A stretch of 64,000 bases of DNA, taken from positions 1-64,000 of the forward strand of contig JAITAB010000021.1 of NCBI GenBank assembly GCA_031284315.1, given 5' to 3'. Positions 23,180 to 32,569 of this stretch are shown here, one piece after another. The number at the start of each line of letters is the position of its first letter. Position 1 is the first letter of the stretch. The DNA is from Campylobacteraceae bacterium (GTDB lineage Bacteria; Campylobacterota; Campylobacteria; Campylobacterales; Campylobacteraceae). The translations under genes were made by a program, and so were the position numbers. The notes under the pieces are model-generated. The model was not told the origin of the DNA. It ran no database searches and saw only the letters and a program-made list of their open reading frames with translations.

Positions 23180-24913
23180 TTACTTTTTCTCTTTACCCAA
23201 AGCCATTGCGTTTACGATTACTTTAAAAAGCTCCGTATTGTCCATGTAGCCTTTGATAGCTTCGCCGCCTGGTCCCGATGCCTGTACTATCATGTCATCA
23301 ACAGAGTGTACGCCCGTATCCGTATTTCGCGGAATATTTCCTGCTCTAAATACGGCTCCGTCAATGTTTTTATACGCTTCGTTGGCTACATATTCGCCCT
23401 TTTCGTTTTGCACGGCAGGCACAAATTGAGCGTCAAGTTTGGGGCTGAAAGTTTCGTAATAATCGGGGAAATTGTTGAAAAATACAGCCAAGCGTTTTGA
23501 AACGTTTGGGGTATCGGGGTATCCGTCATTGTTTTTATCCTGATAGTTTGGAAAGCCCGCGTCCGCATACACTCCGACCTTTTCACGCATATCGCCCTGT
23601 TTGTTATCGTCAACAGTGCCTATTATGGATATGCCGTGAGTGTGGTCTCCCGTTACTATTATCAGCGTATCGGGGTGAGTTTTTGCGAACTCTTTGGCAA
23701 GCGCTACGGCTTTGTCAAACATGATAGTGTCGTAAAACGCTCTCTCCCAATCTAACGGGTGCGAAGCTTTGTCTATCAAAGCCGCTTCTACCATAAGAAA
23801 AAATCCGTCCTTATCTTTTGAAAGCGCTTCCAAAGCCGCCGCCGTCATTTCAGTCAAATCAGGCTGATTTGGAAATTTTTTTGTAACGCCGTTTTTCAAA
23901 AACTTTCTATCAAGCGCTCCATCCATGTTGCCCAAATGAAACAGTCCAAGCAATTTATCCGCTTTTTTTGCTTCATTTAATGAAGCGGCGTCCGTAACTA
24001 TCGTATATCCGCTCTCTTTAAACTTTTCTACATAATTTATCTCGTCCTTGCGTTTTGATCCCGGCGTTGATTTGGGTAAAAAATATGCAGAACCGCCTCC
24101 GAGCAAAACCTCAGGCTTTATATCATAAAACATGCCTACAATTTCGTTTTTATCAGACCTTCTTCTTGTATGAGCCGCAACGGCGGCAGGCGTGGCGTCT
24201 TCAAGTTCCGCATCGCTTACTATGCCGATAGATTTGTCCGAAGTGCGGCGGATTAACTCTCCCAAATTCTCCTGTTTTGGATGGTTTAGCGAATCTTTTG
24301 CGCGGCTGACATAAACGCCCATCGCATTTACGCCCGATTTGTGTCCTGTCATGTAAGCGCTCATGCTGTTTGCGCTGTCTGTGGCTATGGAATCTGTGCC
24401 CGAAGTGCCGATAAACGCCATATATGGAAAGTCGTCAATCGCCAAACGACCGTCTGCTTTTCCTTCGCTAACGCCTTGCGACAATATCCTCGCTCCCGTG
24501 CGGTGCGCGACCGATAAGCCATCTCCTATGAACAGTATTACATTTTTAACTTTCGGCTTGGAAGCGGGCGCATATACAAGCCAGTTTACTTCGTCTTTTT
24601 TATCCTTAACGCTAACCTCCACTTTGTAGCTTCCCTCTTTTGGCAAAAAAACATCTTTTACGACTAAAGAAGAGGCTTGCAAACCATCCTCATTTTCTAT
24701 AAATTCGCCCTCTTTTTTGAATATATCCTTATAATTTTTGCCATTGATAAGAATTTTAAAATCACCGCTTTTGATTTGTTCGTCAAATTCAACTTTAAAG
24801 TCAAACCTCCCGCCTTTTAGCATCTGCGCTCTGTCTATGGGGTATATCGCGCTTGCGTTTGCATGTAAACATACCGACAATAAAACCGCCGCTTTAAATA
24901 GATAACTTCTCAT
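23180..24913 (-). CDS. alkaline phosphatase
   Basis: 'NVILFIGDGLSVAHRTGARIL', catalytic 'TDSANSMSAYMTGHKS', 'ALIDKASHPLDWERAFYDTIMFDKAVA', 'TLIIVTGDHTHG', 'DTGVHSVDDM'. Confidence 0.95.
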   Translation of the reverse strand: MRSYLFKAAVLLSVCLHANASAIYPIDRAQMLKGGRFDFKVEFDEQIKSGDFKILINGKNYKDIFKKEGEFIENEDGLQASSLVVKDVFLPKEGSYKVEVSVKDKKDEVNWLVYAPASKPKVKNVILFIGDGLSVAHRTGARILSQGVSEGKADGRLAIDDFPYMAFIGTSGTDSIATDSANSMSAYMTGHKSGVNAMGVYVSRAKDSLNHPKQENLGELIRRTSDKSIGIVSDAELEDATPAAVAAHTRRRSDKNEIVGMFYDIKPEVLLGGGSAYFLPKSTPGSKRKDEINYVEKFKESGYTIVTDAASLNEAKKADKLLGLFHLGNMDGALDRKFLKNGVTKKFPNQPDLTEMTAAALEALSKDKDGFFLMVEAALIDKASHPLDWERAFYDTIMFDKAVALAKEFAKTHPDTLIIVTGDHTHGISIIGTVDDNKQGDMREKVGVYADAGFPNYQDKNNDGYPDTPNVSKRLAVFFNNFPDYYETFSPKLDAQFVPAVQNEKGEYVANEAYKNIDGAVFRAGNIPRNTDTGVHSVDDMIVQASGPGGEAIKGYMDNTELFKVIVNAMALGKEKK

Positions 24914-25258
24914 ATTCTCTCCTTGAAATTTTATTTTGTATTTTTTAAAAAACTGCCTGCATGAAACGGTTTGGCTTACAAATTTGCACCTTCGCCGCGC
25001 CCAAGCTTTTAAACGACAATTTTTTTTAAAATTAAATTTTTCATCGAGAATTTTGCAGAAAAATTATTACAAAAGCGCTTCAAAATTATTACGAAACGGC
25101 GTCGTTTTATATATCTGCTGATTTGGCTGTGAAAAAAGACTCTTTGCGCGGCGCATAAAGTAAAAACTTACGCATGAGAAAGAGGCTTTATTTGGTATTT
25201 TAATGCAAATTTATATATTGCGTTTTATGAAAAGTTTAAAATAATTGCTTGAAATTTT

Positions 25259-25765
25259 TCAACTATATTTGCTTTCAAGCTCCAGCAAAAACTGCTTTTT
25301 ATCAAGCCCGCCCGCATACCCGACCAAACTTTTATTTGCGCCCAAAACCCGATGACATGGGATAAGTATGGATATCGGATTGCGTCTTACCGCGCCGCCG
25401 ACAGCTCTTGGCGCAGTTTTAAGCATTGCGGCAAATGTAAAAACTTTGGCGATTTTGCCGTAATTTGTTATCGCGCCGTACTCGGTTTGGCTTAATATAT
25501 TCCAGATTTTCAACTGATACGGCGTGCCTTCGGGAGCGAGCGGAAAATCATGTCTCTTTTTTTTGCCTGTAAAATATTCGTCAAGCCAGATTTTTAAGGA
25601 TTTAAAAATCCCATACTCGTCCGTTTCCGTCCACTCTTGCAGGTCGCTTATTGACGGATAGTATTTTTGATTTTCAAACCAAAGCCCGATGATAGTTCCA
25701 TCTTTGGCCGCCGCGCGCATTTTGCCAAGCGGAGTATCTATAAGAGAAGTGTAAATTTCACCCAT
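25259..25765 (-). CDS. ogt: methylated-DNA--protein-cysteine methyltransferase
   Basis: Active-site 'ILIPCHRVLGANKSLVGYAGGLDKKQFLLELE'; 'PRAVGGAVRRNP'. Confidence 0.95.
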   Translation of the reverse strand: MGEIYTSLIDTPLGKMRAAAKDGTIIGLWFENQKYYPSISDLQEWTETDEYGIFKSLKIWLDEYFTGKKKRHDFPLAPEGTPYQLKIWNILSQTEYGAITNYGKIAKVFTFAAMLKTAPRAVGGAVRRNPISILIPCHRVLGANKSLVGYAGGLDKKQFLLELESKYS

Positions 25766-26085
25766 GTTGTTTCCCTTCCAACTTTATAAATGCAATTATA
25801 AAACTATTTTTCTAATTTTTGGCTTTTATACAATAATAAAATAGTGACTATTTAATTATTTTTTTATTTTATTGATGAAAGCGGCGGGGATAAACAGACG
25901 CAAATAGCGTTAATTTAATATAAAAACGCTCGTCATGTAAGTTTTTTGTTTAAACGGCGCGGTTTATAAATTTTGCGCAGGCGCAAGAGGCAGTCGTTTG
26001 TCGGTTGAAATATTTATGTCCTATTTACTTTGATATCCGCTTTTTGCGCAAGTATCAAAATATCGCGCAAACAAAACCTGCCGTC

Positions 26086-26475
26086 TCAGCAAAGGCATCG
26101 TCCCACGCAAAAACGACCTTCCATGCCATCAGGCGACATAAAATCGCTGGCGAAAGAGACCGCAATGCCGCCTAATATCCAAAGCCATGCTTTCGGATTG
26201 GCGCGGAGCGTTTTAAAATTGCCGATCAAACATACCATGATTGACCACTCTATAACGCGCAGCGGTATATATATGCCAAAGTATAACTCTGTAACATTCT
26301 CTTGGGAAACGCTGCCAAGCGCCAATGCAGCGCCAACTCCAAATACAAAACCCAAAATCCACCGAACGGCGCCGTATGCGATTGCGCCGCCAAAGCTTGG
26401 ACGGGTAAAGAGATATTGACCAAGCAGACACCAAAGGATATAGACTACAAATTTCGTAACGGCATATAAAAGCAT
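26086..26475 (-). CDS. hypothetical integral membrane protein
   Basis: 129 aa, about four hydrophobic segments; strand choice based on a plausible membrane topology. Confidence 0.55.
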   Translation of the reverse strand: MLLYAVTKFVVYILWCLLGQYLFTRPSFGGAIAYGAVRWILGFVFGVGAALALGSVSQENVTELYFGIYIPLRVIEWSIMVCLIGNFKTLRANPKAWLWILGGIAVSFASDFMSPDGMEGRFCVGRCLC

Positions 26476-26612
26476 TGTTATCTCCTAAAAACGATACGCT
26501 ATATATAACTTCTTGCCAGCGCCGAGTCCGCGCAAGAAGCAAGAATTATTTTGCGTGCATTTTTTAGCGTTATTATAGCAGTCCCGCTAAAAATTTTCAA
26601 AAATACCGCCGC

Positions 26613-27842
26613 TTATTTTATCTCTTTGCCGTTGATATAAACTTTTTGCGCCTCTGTAGTTTGAAGTATCGTATGTAAAGGAATATCTGAAATATCCTGC
26701 GGAGACTCTTTTAACTCCAAAGCTACGATATCCGCATCAAATCCTTTTTCCAATCTGCCTTTATTTAAATTAAGCATTCTTGCCGCTTCATGCGTGCATG
26801 AGTTCAGCAGCAAAACAGCCAAATCATTAAGTTCGTAATTTGCATGCGTAAAAAGCGCGGCTCTCATTTCGTCCCATAGATTTAAACTTATATTTGAGCT
26901 AAGTCCGTCTGTGCCGAGAAGTACGGCCGTACCCATTTTTTGCGCTTTTTTTATATCAAACGCTCCCGTTCCCAAAAGCCTGTTTGAACGCGGACAATGT
27001 GTAACGGCGTTTTTTTGTTCGGCTATTATCTCAAATTCTTCGTCTGTTGCATGTACGGCATGCGTAAAGAGCGTTTTTACGCCGTTAAAAAGTTCCAAAA
27101 ATTCTTTTGCCGTTGTCATCGGCTTTGCGCGAGGATTAAAGTCTTTCATAAATTCGCCCATCGCGCCTTCGCCGCCGTCAAGCCATCTTCGTTCATGTAA
27201 GGATTCCATGAAATGGGCAGATACGACCGCGTCTTCGTCTTTGGCGATTTTAAGCGCATGGCGGGCTAAAACGGGGTGTGTTGAATAGGGCGAATGAATA
27301 GACACAGCGGGCGTAAAAGAGCCGCTTTTTGCCGCCGCCGCTTCGTAATATCTAACTTTAAAATCTTCAAAAAGCGCGTCTATGGCGGCGGGATTTGAAC
27401 CGATAGCTTCAACAAAATAGACCACTCTCATCGGAGTTTTAACGCATGGTTTCAAATCAAGCCCAAAACTGCTTATCGCGCCCACAGCGGTAACGCCGCT
27501 TTTTAACATGTCGTTCAAAACGCCATCTATCAAATCCTGCGAACATCTGTTTTGAAGCTCTTCGCGCGAAGATATGACGCTTTTTAGCCACAGCATAAAA
27601 TCGCCGTATTTTAACGCCGCGATGTTTGCGGAAAATTCAAGATGTGCATGAGAGTTAGTAAGACCCGGCATTATGACGGAATTTTTGCCGAGATTTAAAA
27701 TATCGGCGTTTTTGTATTTTGCCGCCAATTCCGCGCTTTTGCCCACTTCTATAATCTTTTCGTCAAAAACCGCGCCGCCGTTTTTTATGATGCTAAAATC
27801 CTTGTCGCATACTAATAGATAACCGCCTGAAATTATTTTCAT
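26613..27842 (-). CDS. amidohydrolase, probable aminofutalosine deaminase (futalosine menaquinone pathway)
   Basis: Amidohydrolase motifs 'VIMPGLTNSHAHLEF', 'HSPYSTHPVLARHALKIAKDEDAVVSAHFMES', 'THCPRSNRLLGTGAFDI', 'LGTDGLSSN'. Substrate inferred from similarity to the HP0267-type Campylobacterota enzyme. Confidence 0.8.
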   Translation of the reverse strand: MKIISGGYLLVCDKDFSIIKNGGAVFDEKIIEVGKSAELAAKYKNADILNLGKNSVIMPGLTNSHAHLEFSANIAALKYGDFMLWLKSVISSREELQNRCSQDLIDGVLNDMLKSGVTAVGAISSFGLDLKPCVKTPMRVVYFVEAIGSNPAAIDALFEDFKVRYYEAAAAKSGSFTPAVSIHSPYSTHPVLARHALKIAKDEDAVVSAHFMESLHERRWLDGGEGAMGEFMKDFNPRAKPMTTAKEFLELFNGVKTLFTHAVHATDEEFEIIAEQKNAVTHCPRSNRLLGTGAFDIKKAQKMGTAVLLGTDGLSSNISLNLWDEMRAALFTHANYELNDLAVLLLNSCTHEAARMLNLNKGRLEKGFDADIVALELKESPQDISDIPLHTILQTTEAQKVYINGKEIK

Positions 27843-27934
27843 TTTTCCGCCTTTTTAAAAAGAGATTGTAGCGTAAATTAAGTTTATGCAAAATGTTGCT
27901 ACAATTAGGCTTTATTTTACGCAAGGATTAAATC

Positions 27935-28423
27935 ATGAAGGTAATGGTTATACAAGGACCAAATCTCAATATGTTGGGACACAGAGAGCAAAATATCTAC
28001 GGAGCGAACAGCTTGAACGATATTCATGCACAGTTGGAAAGCGCGGCGAAGCAGAATAAAATAGAGATTGAGTTTTTTCAGTCAAATTTTGAGGGCGAGA
28101 TAGTGGATAAATTGCAGGAGTGTCTTGGCACGATTGACGGCGTTATCATCAATCCAGCCGCATATACGCACACATCTGTTGCGATAAGAGACGCTATAAG
28201 CGCGATAGGCATTCCTGTGGTTGAAGTTCACATCAGCAATATTTACCGCCGCGAAGAGTTTCGCCAAAAAAGCCTCACCGCGCCCGCATGCGTAGGTCAG
28301 ATAAGCGGATTTGGTCCGTTCGGATATCATTTGGCGCTGATAGCTTTACTGCAAATTTTTGCAGGGATAGAGGCTATCAATAAGAGCAGAACCCAAGCTG
28401 CGGCAGAAAAAGCGCAATCTTGA
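27935..28423 (+). CDS. aroQ: type II 3-dehydroquinate dehydratase
   Basis: '[19 protein letters not shown]', '[17 protein letters not shown]', '[18 protein letters not shown]'. Confidence 0.97.
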   Translation: MKVMVIQGPNLNMLGHREQNIYGANSLNDIHAQLESAAKQNKIEIEFFQSNFEGEIVDKLQECLGTIDGVIINPAAYTHTSVAIRDAISAIGIPVVEVHISNIYRREEFRQKSLTAPACVGQISGFGPFGYHLALIALLQIFAGIEAINKSRTQAAAEKAQS

Positions 28424-29469
28424 ATTCATACATCGTCAAAAATGAAAACGCGCTTTTTTACGAGTGCGGCTTTTCATGCGATAACGCTCTGTTTTTGCGT
28501 TTTGGCGCGGACGAAGCGTACTTTTTGACTGACGGCAGATATATCACGGAAGCCAAAGAAAATATCAAAAACGCAGAAATTATAGACGCTAAAAGGGATT
28601 TGATAAAAAAAGCGCGCGATATTATAAAAAAAGCGCGCCTTAAAAATATCCTCTTTGACCCTTTGGAATTTAGCGTGGCGGGATTCGGCGCGCTGTCAAA
28701 AAATCTAAGCGTCAATTTTATCGCGAAAAAAAATTTTTCTCAAATAAAACGCGCCGTAAAAACGCCAAAAGAGATAGAGTTGATAGAAACCGCCGCGCTT
28801 CTTGGGCAACAAGGCTTTGAGCGGTTTGCGGCATTTTTACGCGAACATGGAGTTGGTAAAAGCGAGCGGGAACTGCATTATGAAGCGCAAAATTTCATGC
28901 GGCATAACGGCAAAAATAAACTCAGCTTTTCCCCGATATGCGCGATAAATGAAAATGCGGCAAAACCGCATGCGGCTCCAAGCGAAAATGCCGCGCTTAA
29001 AAACGGCGATTTGCTGCTGTTGGATGCAGGCGTGAAATACCGCCGCTACTGTTCGGACAGAACGCGCATGATAGAGACGAATGAATACGCGGCATTTGAC
29101 GATAAAAAAACGCAAAAATTCAAAGACGCATTCAGGCAAAAGATATACGACACAGTCTTAAAGGCGCAGGAAGCGGCTATAAAAGCCGTCAAAATCGGCA
29201 TAAAGGCAAGCGATATAGACAAAGCGGCGCGCTCCGTTATAGAAAAAGCGGGCTTTGGCAAATATTTCATTCACTCAACAGGACATGGAGTAGGGCTTGA
29301 TATACATGAACTGCCTGTTATTTCGTCAAAATCATGCGCTATTTTGGAAGAGGGTATGGTTTTTACGATAGAGCCGGGCATATATTTGCCGAATAAATTC
29401 GGCGTGCGGATAGAAGATATGGCGGCGATAGTGAACGGCAAAGTTAAAATCTTGCATGAGAATGGATAA
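28420..29469 (+). CDS. pepQ: M24 family Xaa-Pro aminopeptidase
   Basis: '[21 protein letters not shown]', '[17 protein letters not shown]', '[19 protein letters not shown]'; TTG start overlapping the aroQ stop. Confidence 0.92.
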   Translation: MNSYIVKNENALFYECGFSCDNALFLRFGADEAYFLTDGRYITEAKENIKNAEIIDAKRDLIKKARDIIKKARLKNILFDPLEFSVAGFGALSKNLSVNFIAKKNFSQIKRAVKTPKEIELIETAALLGQQGFERFAAFLREHGVGKSERELHYEAQNFMRHNGKNKLSFSPICAINENAAKPHAAPSENAALKNGDLLLLDAGVKYRRYCSDRTRMIETNEYAAFDDKKTQKFKDAFRQKIYDTVLKAQEAAIKAVKIGIKASDIDKAARSVIEKAGFGKYFIHSTGHGVGLDIHELPVISSKSCAILEEGMVFTIEPGIYLPNKFGVRIEDMAAIVNGKVKILHENG

Positions 29470-29508
29470 ATTTGGTTTCATGTGCGCAGATAATGACATG
29501 CAAGCCAA

Positions 29509-30102
29509 ATGCTTATGAGCAAATCCGTGAAATTTTCTAAAAATTTTTACCTTGAACGCATGAAAACTGACAAAAACAGATGCGGTTTTTGTGACGAAAC
29601 AGATAAAAAACGCATACGAACGCTCCAAAATATGCGATTTTTAAAATGGCATAAAAGCAGATTTTTCCCGATTTCAAGAAGCAGAAGAGACGAATTTAAA
29701 CATACGGCTTTTATCGGTATCGGCGGAAATATCGGAAATGTGCAAAAGAGATTTGACGCGCTTTTTAGGTATTTTGCTTCCGCGCCGTCTGTTTATGCGC
29801 TGAAAACTTCGCCGATTTTGCAAAATCCGCCTTTTGGATACTTGAAGCAAAATGATTTTTTTAACGCCGTCATGGTTGTGCAGACTTCCATGAGCGCGCA
29901 AAGGCTGTTAAAATTTTTATTGCATGCAGAAAAGATTTTCGGGCGCGAAAGAAGTTTCAAAAATGCGCCCAGAACGCTTGATTTGGATATAATTTTTTTT
30001 GATACAGCAAATTTTATGCAAAAAAATATTATCATTCCGCATCCAAAATGGCAAGAAAGATTATCGGTTTTGTTACCTTTATATATGATAGAAAGAGAAT
30101 AA
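29509..30102 (+). CDS. folK: 2-amino-4-hydroxy-6-hydroxymethyldihydropteridine diphosphokinase
   Basis: 'IGIGGNIGNVQKRFDAL', 'NPPFGYLKQNDFFNAVMVVQT', 'RTLDLDIIFFD', 'IPHPKWQERLSVLLPL'. N-terminus uncertain. Confidence 0.9.
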   Translation: MLMSKSVKFSKNFYLERMKTDKNRCGFCDETDKKRIRTLQNMRFLKWHKSRFFPISRSRRDEFKHTAFIGIGGNIGNVQKRFDALFRYFASAPSVYALKTSPILQNPPFGYLKQNDFFNAVMVVQTSMSAQRLLKFLLHAEKIFGRERSFKNAPRTLDLDIIFFDTANFMQKNIIIPHPKWQERLSVLLPLYMIERE

Positions 30103-30845
30103 TGAAAAAAGAAGAATACAGCGGCGATTTGAAAAAGACATATAAACAAGCCGCAAAAAGTTTTAAAGACGACTGCGATAAGGGTTTCGCGCTTTTGGAA
30201 GATATAGGCGCGGCTGTGGCGGTATTCGGCAGCGCGCGTATCGGCGCTGATAATATGCATTATAAAAAAGCCGTCCAAATGGCCGAAATGCTGTCCGAAG
30301 AGGGCTTTCATATAACCTCAGGCGGTTCGTACGGCATCATGGAAGCGGCGAACAAAGGGGCGTTTCAAGGCAAAAACGGCGAGAGTTTGGGCTTCAATCT
30401 TGTTTTGCCGTTTGAACAGGATACAAATCCGTTTACGACAAGAGCCGTAACGCTTGAAAATTTCGCCGTGCGAAAAAATATGCTTATCAAAAATGCGGTT
30501 GCCGCTGTAGCGTTCGCAGGCGGTTTCGGCACAATGGACGAACTTTTTGACACGACTACCCTTATCCTCACGAGGAAAATACTTCCTTTGAAGATATATC
30601 TTTTCGGCAGCGAATTTTGGACGCCTTTGACGAATTTTATAAAAACGACGCTGATAGAGTATAAGACGATTGACGCGGAAGACGCGGATATTTGGCAGAT
30701 AAGCGATGATTTGGAAGAGATAAGAGTCGGTATTAAAAAACATGTGGGGAAATACCTTGAATTGATGCGCAGACTCGGGCTTGATAAAAGCAAAAGATAT
30801 GCGCTTATAAAAAAACAGTTTGAAAACTTTACAAAACAGGAGTAG
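30102..30845 (+). CDS. LOG/TIGR00730 family Rossmann-fold protein
   Basis: 'VAVFGSARI', 'ITSGGSYGIMEAANKGAF', 'AGGFGTMDELFDTTTLI'. ATG 30102 overlaps the folK stop. Confidence 0.92.
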   Translation: MKKEEYSGDLKKTYKQAAKSFKDDCDKGFALLEDIGAAVAVFGSARIGADNMHYKKAVQMAEMLSEEGFHITSGGSYGIMEAANKGAFQGKNGESLGFNLVLPFEQDTNPFTTRAVTLENFAVRKNMLIKNAVAAVAFAGGFGTMDELFDTTTLILTRKILPLKIYLFGSEFWTPLTNFIKTTLIEYKTIDAEDADIWQISDDLEEIRVGIKKHVGKYLELMRRLGLDKSKRYALIKKQFENFTKQE

Positions 30846-30850
30846 GAAAA

Positions 30851-31870
30851 ATGGCAAATATTTTAGTTGCTATGAGCGGAGGCGTTGATTCTACCACGAC
30901 AGCGTATCTATTGAAGCAGGCGGGAAACCATGTAGAGGGCTGTTATCTGCGGCTGCACTGCGATGAGAAAAAACATACGCGAAATATCGGCATGGTCAAA
31001 AGGGCGGCGGAATTTTTGGGCATAAAATATCATGTGCTGGATTTGAACAAAAAGTTTGACGAGATAGTTTACAACCCTTTTATAAAAGCTTACGAAGAGG
31101 GCGTAACGCCGAATCCTTGCGTGCTTTGCAACAAATATATAAAATTCGGCGCGCTTTTGGATTTTGCCAAAAGCATCGGCATGGAGAAGTTAGCCACAGG
31201 GCATTATGTGCGCATAAAAGACGGACTTATACATGAAGCGGTTGATAAAAGCAAAGACCAGAGTTATTTTTTGGCGCAGGTATCGCCTGAAGCGATACCG
31301 TTTATGGTTTTTCCCATGGGAGAAAGATACAAAAAGGATATAAAGGCTTTTGCGCTCAGTATCCCCGAGCTTGAAGATTTTTCCACGCAAAAAGAGAGCA
31401 GCGAGATATGTTTTGTGCAAAACAGCTATATTGAAGTTTTGCAAGAACATATGAATGTGCAAAGGCAGGGCGAAGTTCTTAATACAAAGGGCGAAGTTAT
31501 CGGCGCTCATCAAGGATACATGCACTACACTATCGGCAAAAGACGAGGTTTTGAGATAAAAGGCGCGCATGAGCCGCACTATGTTGTTTCTATTATTCCC
31601 GAAAAAAATCAAATCATCGTAGGCGGCAAAGAAGAGCTTGAAGTAAAAGAATTCAGGGTCAAATCGCTGAATATGTTTGTGGACAAAAACGAACTTGAAG
31701 CCGCCGTCAAGATAAGATACCGCAGCCCAAAACTAAAATGCAAAATCTTTATAGAAGAGGGCTCTGCCGCGCGTATTGTCATGGAAGAGAGCGCGAGCGC
31801 GATAGCCGCAGGACAGCTTGCGACATTTTATCAAGGCGAATATGTCGTAGGAAGCGGGATAATAGCTTAA
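30851..31870 (+). CDS. mnmA: tRNA-specific 2-thiouridylase
   Basis: 'ILVAMSGGVDSTTTAYLL', 'GVTPNPCVLCNKYIKFG', 'KDQSYFLAQV', 'SSEICFV', 'GYMHYTIGKRRGFEI'. Confidence 0.96.
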   Translation: MANILVAMSGGVDSTTTAYLLKQAGNHVEGCYLRLHCDEKKHTRNIGMVKRAAEFLGIKYHVLDLNKKFDEIVYNPFIKAYEEGVTPNPCVLCNKYIKFGALLDFAKSIGMEKLATGHYVRIKDGLIHEAVDKSKDQSYFLAQVSPEAIPFMVFPMGERYKKDIKAFALSIPELEDFSTQKESSEICFVQNSYIEVLQEHMNVQRQGEVLNTKGEVIGAHQGYMHYTIGKRRGFEIKGAHEPHYVVSIIPEKNQIIVGGKEELEVKEFRVKSLNMFVDKNELEAAVKIRYRSPKLKCKIFIEEGSAARIVMEESASAIAAGQLATFYQGEYVVGSGIIA

Positions 31871-31936
31871 TGCATAAAATCAAAACTCTTATATGCGGAG
31901 CGCGTTTTTAAGCTTTCATGTAAGAGTTTGTCGCGG

Positions 31937-32182
31937 TTATTTTTTCAATCTTTTATAATTTTCGCAGCCCATTTGCTCTCCCAAATCGCATGCTTTTTCA
32001 AAATATTCGGCGGCTTTGGCATAGTCCTGTTTCACGCCGTCTCCGTTTGCGTACATAGCTGCCAAACTGACGCAGCTCCAAGTATCTTTTTTGTCGCATG
32101 ACTGTTGAAAAAGTTTCACGGCTTTTTGATAATCGCCGTTTTCATAGGCTTTAAAGGCTTTGTTAAAATCATCAGCCGACAA
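31937..32182 (-). CDS. Sel1/TPR-like repeat small secreted protein (5' end problematic)
   Basis: Sel1 pattern 'AFKAYENGDYQKAVKLFQQSCDKKDTWSCVSLAAMYANGDGVKQDYAKAAEYFEKACDLGEQMGC'. The frame continues upstream as 'KKIAAISTIAACAVFLSA' without an ATG/GTG before a TGA. Confidence 0.65.
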   Translation of the reverse strand: MSADDFNKAFKAYENGDYQKAVKLFQQSCDKKDTWSCVSLAAMYANGDGVKQDYAKAAEYFEKACDLGEQMGCENYKRLKK

Positions 32183-32569
32183 AAATACAGCGCATGCCGC
32201 AATTGTCGAAATGGCAGCTATTTTTTTATAAAAGCAAACGGTTCAAATGATTATTTAAATTCATAAATTAAATAATAATTTTAAATAAAAATCAACTATA
32301 AGCCGCGCTTTTAAATTTGTTATTCATGCGCTAATTTTTAAAAAATACCCTCATGTGAAAAAATAGATTTTATTTGAAAGCAGCTGCGGAACGAATTTGT
32401 CCTTGATTTTATATACTAATATGCTCGTTTAAAAATTTTAGGCATATTTATGGTGCGAAATGGTATTCTTACAAGATAGGTTATAAATAGCAGAAAATGG
32501 CGCGATTAATTATTTACTTTAAACCGTTTGGCTGTTTGTGGCTGTAATTCATTTTAGGAGTAGTGAGAC

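Noticed and set aside
30318-30857. 179-aa minus-strand ORF opposite the LOG gene
   Set aside because: Fully antisense to a well-supported coding region; lacks a recognisable motif.
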